NCBI GenBank assembly: GCA_022828595.1
Contig: JAKGHH010000002.1
Coordinates: forward strand, 73,814,383-73,878,382
Direction of reading: 5' to 3'
DNA length: 64,000 nucleotides
From: Nelumbo lutea
Lineage: Eukaryota; Streptophyta; Magnoliopsida; Proteales; Nelumbonaceae
Numbering within the stretch: the stretch's first letter is position 1; each line of letters opens with the position of its first letter. The translations under genes and the position numbers were made by a program. This document shows positions 37,001 through 49,000 of the stretch, piece by piece. The notes below the pieces were generated by a model. The model was not told the origin of the DNA. It was given only the letters and a program-made list of their open reading frames with translations, and ran no database searches.

Positions 37001-40000
37001 TTCTCCGGATAGTCCAGTTGACTGCATCTGGGAGTCAACTTGCATCTCCCTTCTCCTGACTTCTTCATTCCTCACCAGGTAATAGATATGGTGAAGCTCC
37101 GGTAATTCATCTCTCCCTAGAATTTGTGACCTTATACCCTCATACACTGGGTCTAGGCCAGCCAGAAAATTGAAGGCTCTGCTCTCTTCAATTTGCTTAT
37201 CATGTCTCTCCTTGTCCCTAGCATTTTCCCAATCTAATATCAAGTGATGATCAAGTTCTTCCCAAAGACCATCCAGAGTTACAAAGTATGCTGCAATTGT
37301 CATATCTCCTTGCCTTAAGGCAGCAATGTCTTGATTCAATTTGTAGATTCTAGCATTGTTTTTCTTCTGTACATAGGTCTTAGACACATTTTCCCAAATC
37401 TTGGTTGCTGTAGTAAAGTGATGAACAGTCCTAGCAACCCGAGGAGTCATAGAGGCAAGCAACCAGAACATAACTGTGGCATTCTCCTTGCGCCACATAG
37501 CATAATTTGCACTGCCAACATCAGGTTCCATCTTGCTCCCATCAAGGTAGGTTGCGAGGTCACGGGAAGTAATAAACAGCATTGCAAAAACAGACCACTC
37601 CCTGAAGTTGTATTCGTCCAGTAGCACACTTGTAATCTGCAGGTTGTGCAGATTAGGGTTTTCCAGATTTGAAGACCTTGCCGCAGGTCTGTTATCCCTA
37701 GAAGAAACATCTCCGGATATTGAAGACATCCTGACCGCAGCCCCTGTGTAGATGGCACTGATTTAAGACTAACTAAAGTGACCTTAGCAAGCCCTGACAG
37801 CTCGCAACAAAGTTTCAGACTTGCCGAGACTGTCACGGTTCTGAAACAGTTCAGTTACAGCAGCAAATGAGGTGTTCTGAAACTGTAAAGAGAGTTCCCC
37901 TCCTTACAGCCAACACTAGGACTGCTGAAATCAGTCTAAAACTAGGTCCATCCTATACAAACCTCTCTTAGCAGCCGAATAGCTGCTAACTACTAGAAAC
38001 TAGTAGGACATCAGCTTCTGGGTCTTACCTCCCTTGTGCCCTACAACCAAGGGAAACCCTAGGTCGAACCTTGTGTTGTTCTCCTTCAACCCTAGGGTTT
38101 CACAGCAGCAACCCAGATAAAAACAAGAAAAAAGACAGCAAGAGAGAGGAGATGGCGTCGACAGTAACCAGGAAGGTGCTCAATGCTCTGATACCATGAA
38201 AGCTGAACCATTGTAGCCAAAGTAGCAAAAAAGAGGAGAAGAAGAAGATATGCTAGAATGTTGAACTGTACAAGCCAGTCGACCATGCTATTATTTATAT
38301 TTGAATATAGTACAAGATACAAGAGATTACTGGAATGCCCCTGATTAGTGATGGGACACCCAGTTAACTTAAAACATAAAACAGACTTAGGCCCATTAAC
38401 ACAGGCCCAGTTACAGGATAACTTAAACTTAAGTATGGACTAATAAGAACTCTTATCAGCCGAACACTCGTACAAAGAGACATCATTCTAACATTCTAAC
38501 AGTTATTAAAGTAAAATTGAATTTCAATGGGACCTCCCTCAGAAACCCAGGTATGGTTGGAATAGGAGAGGTCATCAGAGATTCAAGGAAGAGGATTGTG
38601 GCAATGTTTTTAGGGCCAATTGGGTGGAGAAACTCTTTGGTGTTGACTTTGTTGCAATGTCTCGGACTAGCTAAAGAGCTGGGATAGTGATTTAAAAGGT
38701 GCGCCTAGGCGCACAGGCAAGGCACATTTCAAGGTATGCGCCTCACCTAGGTCCTAGGCGCAGCCCTATCAAAAGGCGCACGCCTAGTGAGCCTAGGCGT
38801 GCACCTAATGCGCCATACGCCTCAGCCCAGGCATACGCCTTTTGAAAATTTGACGTTTTTTGGTAATGTTGTTCATTCATGCATCCTAATAAAATGTTGT
38901 TCATTCATTCATCCTAATAAAATGTCTTCAAAAAAAGCAATTAAAACTATAAAATCATTATTTTTTGTGTGAAAAATAAGAATTTAAGACCTAACGTGGA
39001 CTTGTTTGGGCTTGCCTCGAGGGGCATGGCATAAAGGCGGCTCGTAGAATCAGGAATGTAATATGTTTAACATTACATTAGCTACTTGAAGTAATGCAAT
39101 TGAGTGAAAAAAGATATTAGAGGTTTTACATGCTTGAAAATGTTTTATATGTTTGATTTTATTTTTAAATTCTCATTTGAATATGCTTTACATCTTATGT
39201 TTATGTATTTTAATTTTAGATAATAGGTTTTTTAAAACATTATTTTAAATTTTAGGTTTATATTTTTTATTAATAATATGTTCAATACTTTTCGTTTTTT
39301 TTTTTTGAACTTTTTGGCTTTTTCTGAATTTTCTGATATTTTCTATTTTTTTGTATTTTTACACCTTGCTTCAAAAAGGCGCGCACCTCGCCTTGCGCCT
39401 TGCGCCTCAAGCGCAAATTGACCCCTGTGCCTTTTTTGCGCCTTGCGCTTTTAAAACACTAAGTTGGGATTCAGAATGATTGAGGCAAAAGGAGACTCGC
39501 AAGTAGTTATCTCTTGAATAAAACCCACCAAGCATATTCCTTGGGCACTTCGGCATGTGTTAAGAGAAGTGGAAAAGATTACAAGAGAAATAGAGGTTGA
39601 ATTCAAGTGGATTAGGAGGAGAGCAAATGGATTAGCTCACTCTTTAGCCAAACAAGGGATTATGAAGCAACAAGGCATCCTTGTAACTTGTTGTAACTTG
39701 GGCTTGAAGAGGAGATCGACACTTTGGTCAATAAAAAAATGATCCCAAAACTTAACAAGAGTTCCAAACCTGATATTATATCTGATATATGGTAATAAAA
39801 AAGGTAGAATATCGTGAATGGACTTCCAAGGAGAAGATCTTGTAGCCTAGCCAAAGTTCCAATATCCTAGCCATTAGCTGCAAGCCAATGAATGCTAATG
39901 ATCACCTTTGTGCACAACTTATCTCCATCAAAAGGCAATATCCACAACTGTTTCCCGAACGATGCAATAATCCTCTCTTGTACATTACCGACACCTAACC

Positions 40001-43000
40001 CTCCAAGCTTCTTGCTTCTACACAACACTTCTCAACTTACTCTATAGTCCTTCTTTACCTCCCCTGGCTCCAATAAAAAAACCCCTCATCAATTTCCCTA
40101 GCCTTCTACCTAACCCATCCAAAATCCTAAAGATGGACAAAAAGTAAACATGCAAGTTGGATAATTTGTATCTCTAATTATAGTGACCCTTCCTCCTAGG
40201 GACAAATAACTACTCCACGAGGCCAATCTCTTGGTGAATTGATCAATCACAAGGTTCCAAAAGTTGCAACTCCTTGGATTATCCCCCAAAGGTAAACCCA
40301 AGTCATAGGCCATTGAGAAACCATACCACCCAAAATTCCTACATTTTTTGTTATCGCCCTTTCTCACCCATCTAAGAACACCCCTTTCACAAAACAAGCT
40401 TGTATCATCAACAAAATGTAGGTGATTAATCGGTACCTCTTATCTTCCCACCCGCCACAGACTTAATCTTCTAGAATCCGCTCCAAGGTTTAAAATGTCA
40501 ATAACGATGTCGATGGAAATGTCACTCACCCAAATCAAGGACATATTTCGAAATGTCGGAAATGCTAATAGTGAAGGGAAGGGAGATCCATCATATGGAT
40601 GGCCGAACCATGTAGGGTGGCTGGGCGAAATTTCAAAATTTTTCCTTCTCCCTTCCGGGAATCGTATTCCCTGTTTTAGAAAAACTACATTTTTCAAGGT
40701 TCGTTCTTGAAACAAACTGGACCAGATCTGTAACCAAAAGGAGGGAGGGATATACCTGATACGAAATCCACAAACGTAGCTCCCAACGTAAGTGTTCACG
40801 CCCAAAGAGGTCACTAAATCCTGCATCCGCTGAAGGGAACTGAGAACAACTTCAAAAATCAGAATCAAGACCAAATCTTGATCAGTTCAAGAACTGGAGA
40901 TCGAACAGGGTAGGGCGGCAAGAACAGAGGAAAGAACTGGATTCAGTAGAAGTGTTTAACAGAAGGAATTTGCCCTCTATTTATAACCTTCCAAGATTAG
41001 CTTCCTAATCCTATTAGGAAAGGATTCTTTTATCCAAATCTTTATTTGGATCTGAACTCTTAAGTGGATAAGATTTATCTTATCCTCTTGCTTATCCAAA
41101 TCCATATTTCTAAATCCATATTAGCCCATATTTAATTAATCACATTAACCCAGTTCGAAATGGGCTTTAGGCCCGTTAACTTATCAAGCTCACTTCCCTT
41201 TTAATTTGCTGGCTAACTTGGCTCTCTTTGAATGGCGTGGGACCATAACATTGATCTCCGCAAAAGTCATATGGGTTCAGCCTAGCCTCTGTTACAAGGC
41301 TTGGCCGAATTCACTACTGAACACAGTGAACCCCTGAGCCCATCAGTATGGGCTCTTAGTAGGCCCAACATTTGCACTAAAAGGTCATTGGGTCCAGCCA
41401 CATTATGAAGGCCCAAGGATTGTGGTCTTAAGTGATATTAGCCATCAGGTATATAAGCCCTAAATGGTCTTACACTTAACCTCTCAACCCATAATGATCA
41501 AACACTGCCCGACAAGAGATGACCTCTCCCTTGGATAATGGTATGAAAACCTTATTGCATGTCAATATTTCATTGGGCTTCAGCCACTAATACAGAACAT
41601 CATGGTGGACGTCCAAGAAATACAGTTGCAATTAAAAACAAACAGCAATGGATTTATATCACAAAATGCATCGCTTGCATATGGATTTCTTGGTGGTGTT
41701 GGTGGTTCTTGTCATCAACAAGAACCCAATCCAAGAAATATAGCTACAATTAAAAACAAACAATCCATACCGATGTCATCGAAGACACAGCATATCTTGA
41801 TGGTGTTGGTGGTTCTTGCCATCAACAAGAACCCATACGCATCTATGACCTACACAACCTAACACGTCAAATCAGCCACATTGCCAATTAGCCTTATACG
41901 ATATGCAACACTCCCCTAAACCAAACCAATACCTCATTGTACACCCATGCTTTTGAGTTGAAAAGGGGCAACAGGCAACCTGGACTCAAAAATAGACCAC
42001 CATCGCTCCATACCAATTGTTCATTGCCATTAATTACATAAGAAAAAAATAATGATATAGACAAAATCTAGTTTAAAGCAAATCAATTAAATGGACACGG
42101 TCTAGTAATACAATCATGTGCACTTGCCCTCTCTTGGAGTTGTTCAAGAACCATATCACAACTGCCAAGTCCTCCTTTGGGAGCAAGTCCATCTTAAAAG
42201 AAATCCACAAGGATCGTGCATCCACCGACTACAACAAATACTCCACTCATCACTAAACTACTAAGCAATTATACCCTAAACACAATAACCAAATCAACCC
42301 AACAGACAACATTGAGACAACACCAAAGGTTATCACTTCAACTTCCCCTTCACTGCTCTTTTGGGCCCTGCAGCAATGGCAAACTCTACCGCTACCTACC
42401 CTTACTGCCTAGGAGCTAGGTAGGGAGACACCACCGTGCTACTTTGCTTTGGTCTCTCCTTGCCCGGGGAAACTTATGTTTGTAAGTAGAGGCAATAGAG
42501 GGAGAGACATTAACAATCTCACAAGATGGGGGCTACAATGCTAGTACTTTCAGGAGATTGCTCTACCCCCTGTGGTGCCACATGCAATTCCAACAAGCAA
42601 GTCTACACCATAATCAACATCGTCTGGCACGTAGGTTGCCAAACCTACCAGCCCCTCACTAAATGGTAATGCATCCGGGTCCAATCCATTATTTCTTAAC
42701 ATCCTACGAAGCCTATTAATTTCATCATGAAGTGCCTCATTCTGCTTTCTCGTCGAAGCGTGTACTCGTTGGCCTTCATACAAAGAATTTGATATTCTAG
42801 AGAATCCATGCAGAATTTGCAAAATCCCTAAAAAATCAAGTTAGAAGTTGGTTGACAAATCTCAACACTAGCAGTAAGCAAGGTTTCAAATTTCGATATG
42901 ATACGCCCGATACAAGATACGCATAGAAATCGTGCATATCGCCTTTTTTCATGCACATCGGGAGCGTATCAGTAGCGTATCAACGAAAAAGATACGGCCA

Positions 43001-46000
43001 AAAACTAAAAAAATATAAAGGGGAAAAATAAGCTTATTTTCCCTGAAATAAGCTTTCTTTCACCCCCCCCCAAATGTCTCTAAAACTCAAAACCTCATTC
43101 CTAAAGTGCTACATTTGAAAAAATTTGCAAGAAACAAGTGTGAATTGTTAATATTTTTTCAAGATTTTTCAAATTTTGAAAACAAATATGGTAAAAGTAG
43201 GTAAATTTTTTCAATTTTTTATAATATCTTATAATTTCTTTTTTTCACGAATGTATAAATTTATGTGAATCTACATTTCTTACATTATAAATCATAATTT
43301 TTTTGTGTTATCGGAAGATTTATGGAAATTTCATGAATATATCTAGGGAAAAAATTAACAAAAATAGTAATTTTTTCTCTGCCTATAAAGACTAAATATG
43401 TTTTATATCTATGGATTTATCTATCATATCCATGGAGCAATTGAAATTTTTTCTTTAATATTTTCTTTTAATTTTTTTATTTTTAGAATTAAAAAATAAA
43501 GAATAATTAATTATATTTTATCATTTCATCACAACAATTGAATATATTATAATTCCATGGACGATTTATCATATCCAAACACCAATTGAAATTTCTTCTT
43601 TAATAATTATTTTTTTAATTTTTTATTTTTAGAATTAATAAATAATTTAAAAATTACAGTTAAGCATATGATTTTTAAAGAAATTACAATTAACTACAAC
43701 ATATTTCTTCATAAAACCATTAAAATATATTAATTTAATGTATATACACCTCATTGAGGTCTTATATTTAGTGTTGATGATGTATTTTTATGATTTATTA
43801 AAGTATTTATAGTGTTTCCAAATGTATCTACGCGTATCTTAGTTTTTCTCCGATATGCATGCGTATCCAAAGCGTATCTCGATACATCTCTTAAAATTGC
43901 TTTCCCGACACACTTAGTGTTTCTAATACTTTGAACCTTGGCAGTAAGTCAACTTGTATATAACTCAAAGCATGTATTCAATGGTAAAAATACCTTTTGC
44001 CCCCTCCGACCCCGCCCGTGACCAACATCTTCTCTATCAGAAAATGGTTCCTCGCCCACACTATGGCCCCCTGGGTCAACAAACTACATATAAACACCAA
44101 AGGTTAATTACTACCATGTACTGGGGTCACATAAAGGACTCCACAGAAAAAAAAAAAAATAATATCATTAATTCAACTTATACAGCCCTCTGACCGAACC
44201 TCCACTAAGGCCACCTCCTCGCTAATAAGGTTCAAAACCTCAACAACTTGTAACAGGTTTACAAATCCATATGAGAGCTTCGGTCTCCCCACAACTAAAC
44301 AAATAAAAACTACGAACACCATAAGTAGAGGAACAAAAGTGACAACCGTTTTCCGCCTATCTTTCTTTAACAAATCAACTCTCTTCAGCTTCCACTGATA
44401 CCCCATGTTCCCCCACTTTAACAGACGATGACTGGCATCAGGGAACTAAAGGACAGAATAGCGTTGTGTGCTCCTAAAGCCATGCCTACAAAAAGCAATC
44501 AACCAACAAATGACACTCAATTGAATGTGATTAACATCCTCAATCAACCAAGAATTCATGTACACATTTACCCCAAGCATAATCACCGATATGTCATAAA
44601 TCATCAACGTACCCAGCCCAGAAAGAGCTCACCCTCGATCTGCCTTGGGGAAACAACACATAACCAAATAAGAACAAAATAATCAGCTTCACCACCTCCT
44701 CAATGTGCTCCTCACCATATAACAAAATAATCTTTTTTAGCCTACGCCACACCAGATCCAATTGTATAGAGGTAGAGTGATTTTCATCAAATCCAAACGA
44801 TGTTTTGAACAATCCACTACCAGGAAGGCCTTCCGATAGGGCAACTGTACTACCCAATAGGCCAAGCCCCGTTATCAAGGCAACATCAGCCTCGCTGAAT
44901 TGCACAGTCCTTTCACCAACTATAAAGCACTGGCTAGTTGAGTCCCACGATTTTACTAGATAACTCAAAAGGGACGTCTCCATAGCCACCTGTGGCAAAT
45001 CCAAGAAGTTCCCAAAGGGAGTCTGTTGGAACCTTCTCTTGTGCTCCAAACTTAGAGACAAACTCTACAGCATCTCCCTAAATCGTTCCGTGGAGCACCA
45101 TGTCCCAATTTTGTCACTTGGCATTTCCTGTCAGGAACTTAACATCCTAACGTTAGCACAAGAGACAATCAGAACACAATGTACCATTTCAATTTCATAC
45201 AAACAATGACAAAACTCAATTATCACTCAACAAAACCAAGAAATCAACTCCCAACAATAAACCATCTAATACAGGGTATTTACCAAAAGAAATGAACTGT
45301 ACAATTAAATAATAGTTCACCATAATGCCTGTTGCTTGAATGCCTAACAAAATGCAAATATTCCAACTCCATTTAGAGAGACGACACAAGAAGTAATGGC
45401 AAATGCTAAGTAAAAATCCCGCATTGACACATTAAATAATTCCATTACAGCTAGATCCTTACCGCACTCAAAACAATGGAACAGGTATTGGAGGAGCAAA
45501 TCCCACTATAATCTACCAAATTTCCATCATGATTTCTGATCTTCAGCGTGCCATAGAGGATCAGAATTGGATGTGGGGGTGCACAATGGCTGGTAAATTG
45601 GAAAACCTTCTACCGATGAACAAAGGAGGCCTTTGAGAATCCTTCCAATGTTCAAAGGCAAGGGAAGGAGACGGAAGAAGAAGAAGGGAGAAGTAGATGG
45701 GAGATATTTATTCCAACACCCGGTAAACCTCACTTCCGACGGTGAACAACGGTTGCGTCCAACGGCCAGTACAGGGAGCCTCTGAGAAACCTTCCAACAT
45801 TTGAAACTTTGGGACAAAAGGAGTAAATGTCTTTGTTTTCTTTGAACAACGGGTAAATCGAGCTTCCTTTGGCCAATGACAAAACGGGCCCTCTACCGAA
45901 CGGTAAATGAAGGGAGCACTGAAAAATCTTTCACCGGTCAAAATGGGATGACCAGTACAAGGGCCTTTGAGAAACCTTTCACCTTCGAAACTTTGGAATG

Positions 46001-49000
46001 AAAGGACCGAATCAATGTCTTTGTTTTCTTTGAACGGCAAGTAAATCAACCTTCCTTTGACCGGTAACGAAACTCGACCTCTATTAGACCGCGAACGCAA
46101 GAAGCTCTAAGAAATCGAAATGGGGAAGACGGTTGAAGCTTCAAGAGAAGCAACGAATGTATTCGAACAGAGCTTCATTTTCTTTGAACGGTGACGAAAC
46201 TCGACCGGTGACGTAACTCGACCTCGACCTTTATCGGACGACGATGAAACTCGACCTTCCTTCAGACGGCGAACAGAGGAAGCTTTGAGAAATCGAAATG
46301 GGAAAGCTCAACTCAATGGCCAGATTAATTTTGAACAAAACTTCCAGAAGTATAATGGTTATAATGATAGTAATTTTATGCTGACGTGGGGGGAGGAGCT
46401 TAAACAAATTTTCAATTTGTTGGCTGGGGCTGGCATGGGTTTCATGTTCCATACCAAGCTCATTGAAATTTTGATTTCTGAGGGGGAGTTGACCAAAGAA
46501 ACCCCTTTGGTTTATTCTAATTGGTAATTAATTTAATCATTTGTTCTTATTATTTTTTCCAATGAATATTGTATATTTTATCTCAAACATTAATTTTCTT
46601 ATTATTTATTCATTTTTAGTGGCTTTTATAGTGAGGGTCTACAATATTACCGTAGACCTTCATGAACTGTAATAAGAGTGAAATAAAGATTCTATTTATA
46701 AGTTTTCAATTATGAGGTCTATAATTTTACAATAGACCCTCTTGCACTGTAACATGTTTATAAGGGTGTTTTAAAGATTCCATTTTAGGGCTTGCTATTG
46801 TGATGGTCTATAGGCTTCCATAGACCACCACGGACTACAGCAAGTCTTTAAAGTTTAAACAAACTTAAGTTAAGGCTTAAGGATTCTGTTGAAGATTTAG
46901 TCAGTTCTGTGTTGTTTTAGGAGTAGTTGTTTTATGTTAGTTGTTATATAGGAAGTGGGGACCATAGCAGTTATATTGGGTCCAGTTTTTATTATTTATT
47001 TGAGTCTTTTATGTGCTTTTTAGTGTTTGCCACCCTATAAGGGCATATAGTCTTTGTACTCTTCTTATATTTCTAATATAAATATTAAATGAAGAGGGCG
47101 GCAAGATTATTGCTCTCTTTCTTTCTCAAATTCTCTTCTGCTCTCTTTCTTCTCTTCTTCAAGAAAATACTCTTTTCTTTCATAGTTTTTTAGCTTCAGC
47201 AGATTTCTACTGATTCAATATTCATTCGATCTCGAGTTCACACCTTTCCAACCCCTCTCTCTTCTTTTTCCCAAGTTTTTCATGGTTATTCACCATGAGA
47301 GAGAAATAGGATTATTTCATACCTGAATCAAGATGAGAGCAAAATGAGAGCAACTTCTTCAAAGTTTCGTAAGTCGAACATCCTGCTTCCAAGAAAAAGG
47401 CATTTCAGTGCATGACCAAGGGTAGAGACCACTCTTGTGCTTGGTTGGATCCTAAAGTTGTAGTGCTCCAGCTCCAGGTACACAAGCTAAAAGCCTCTTC
47501 TTTCCCCCCTTTAACGTCTCTTTTTTCTCTTTTTGTTTGACATGAGATGTTTGTAGTTCGAATATATGTTGAGTTGTCAACATATACTTGGAAATATTTT
47601 GAAATATTATACATTTTTTGTTTTTTTGGAACGATATGGTCGACATTTACCGAAATGGTCGAAATATCAACTGAAATATTGTATTTTTTCAATTCACGTG
47701 AAAGCTTATGTCACTGGGTCTCAACACTGACATATGTCGGGCAACATTTCCGTAATTTCACAACATTTTAAACCATGATCAGCTCTATCTATGAGTCTTC
47801 CGAACACAACTGCAATCAAAGTGAAGAGAAAGGAGCAGAGTGGATGATCCGCCACTGTCCCATTTACTAGTATTGAATAATGGAAAGTCTTAAGACACGC
47901 CATTATTCATCTACACCATCTTTCACTAAAACCAAAACTTTCCATGACCTCCAACAAGAAACCCAATCAACTAAATCATATGCCTTTTCCAAATCCAACT
48001 TACAGAAAAACCCTTTCTTCCCAGCTCTCTTCATATCCTCCACACCTTCATTGGCAATTAGAATCTAATCAATAATTTGCCTGTCTTTAACAAAAATTAT
48101 GGAGGGAAGTACTACCCTAATCCTTCAAAAGGGCACCTTAGTTATGGTTTTATATTGACTATTAACCAAACTGATTGGTCTTGAAGTCTTTGGCATGCAA
48201 GGCATCAACTTAGGGATCAATGCAATAATCTTCCCCCCATGCATCTAACTTCAAATAACAGCATCAGTATTCCTTAGCAATGTAAAAGCTGGTTATAGAA
48301 CAGATTGGTGAAACAGGATTCATGTAGCCAACCCCATATAGTTGGGATAAGGCATGGATGATGATGATGATGACAAAAGCTGGTTATAGAAGGCAATTCT
48401 AAGGTGGTGGTAGGTTAGTTGATGAATAGTAAGAAAGCATTGTAGACATAGAGAAATGAAATAAAAGGGATTGAGTGGCTGATAATGGGTATGACAGTGA
48501 AAGTACAATAGATATAAACATCAGCTAAGCATATGACTGATTCCTCAGCAAAACAAGGGGGTGATGAGGGATTAATTATTTCGGGCCATGTTGTAATATA
48601 TCTAATACTTTATAGTGGGCAGATGATGCTGCTTCTGTAAAACAGATCAAAAATTTGTACATATTTCTTTCATCTTAATGAATTTAAAGCTAATTATTAA
48701 AAAAAAAAAAAAAGCATCAGTATTCCACTATGATCACATCCACTCCACCAGTCTGCTGTCTGGACTTGATCACACAAAATAACCCAACAAGCATGTACTT
48801 CACAACTAGACATTTATTCAACTTGCCTAGAGCCAAAACCACAAACTTCATGCTGAAGCCTATATAATATCATTCGTTGATCTAATACCTGCAGTATCAA
48901 GAAAAACTCTGTTTCTCTTCCTATTATCTCATTATTTCTTTTTCTTTTCCTTTAACACTATTTGTTACAAGTTTCTGCAATTCCTCTCTTAATGGCATAA

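Larger units (their letters stand above)
33040..38501 (-). mobile_element. Complete Ty1/copia element, 5.5 kb, minus strand
   Basis: LTRs of 305 bp at 38197-38501 (5') and 33040-33344 (3'), primer-binding site TGGTATCAGAGC (minus, 38185-38196), polypurine tract GAGGGGGAG (33345 upwards) and flanks GGTAT/GTTAT (one mismatch). All copia domains are present in order. The LTR pair differs by several substitutions, so insertion is not very recent. Confidence 0.92.
31985..39736 (+). pseudogene. LINE ORF2 3' part in three pieces (31985-33039, 38502-38685, 39462-39736)
   Basis: RT C-terminus (GIAGINLEDG, WPVIYLGLPLGGNP, GRITLIRATLASPPIYFLSS, MRDFLWEPREGKKDHLVNWE), zf-RVT (KAVCW-type VAVCWVVWAERNNRVFLEKS), then the copia 33040-38501 cuts between WKPLVG and VIKVKLNFNGTS. 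The RNase H start (38502-38676) is cut again by the 38686-39460 element and resumes at 39462 (IEAKGDSQVVIS), ending ANGLAHSLAKQGIM and an A-run at 39730-39736. Confidence 0.82.
42550..45130 (-). pseudogene. Plant-mobile-domain / DUF1985-like gene, decayed
   Basis: The main exon (44594-45130, minus) encodes LEHKRRFQQTPFGNFLDLPQ, ETSLLSYLVKSWDSTSQCFI, VGERTVQFSEADVALITGLG and VVKLIILFLFGYVLFPQGRS. This resembles the N-terminal domain of plant mobile-domain or DUF1985 proteins, usually transposon-associated. A stop (TAG) lies before the first Met used. A coiled-coil piece at 42550-42822 (RKQNEALHDEINRLRRMLRN, GLDPDALPFSEGLVGL) after an acceptor-like TTTTTTAG may be its last exon, with the 42879-43940 element in between. 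The family assignment rests on motif memory. Confidence 0.55.

Noticed and set aside
41559..41862. Two overlapping plus frames
   Set aside because: They arise from the imperfect tandem duplication at 41611-41833 and show no protein similarity.
44173..44406. Hydrophobic 77-codon minus frame
   Set aside because: No recognisable family. It could be an exon of the mobile-domain remnant but nothing supports it.
45527..46100. Overlapping minus frames over the 186-bp repeats
   Set aside because: The frames repeat because the DNA is tandemly duplicated; no domain is seen.
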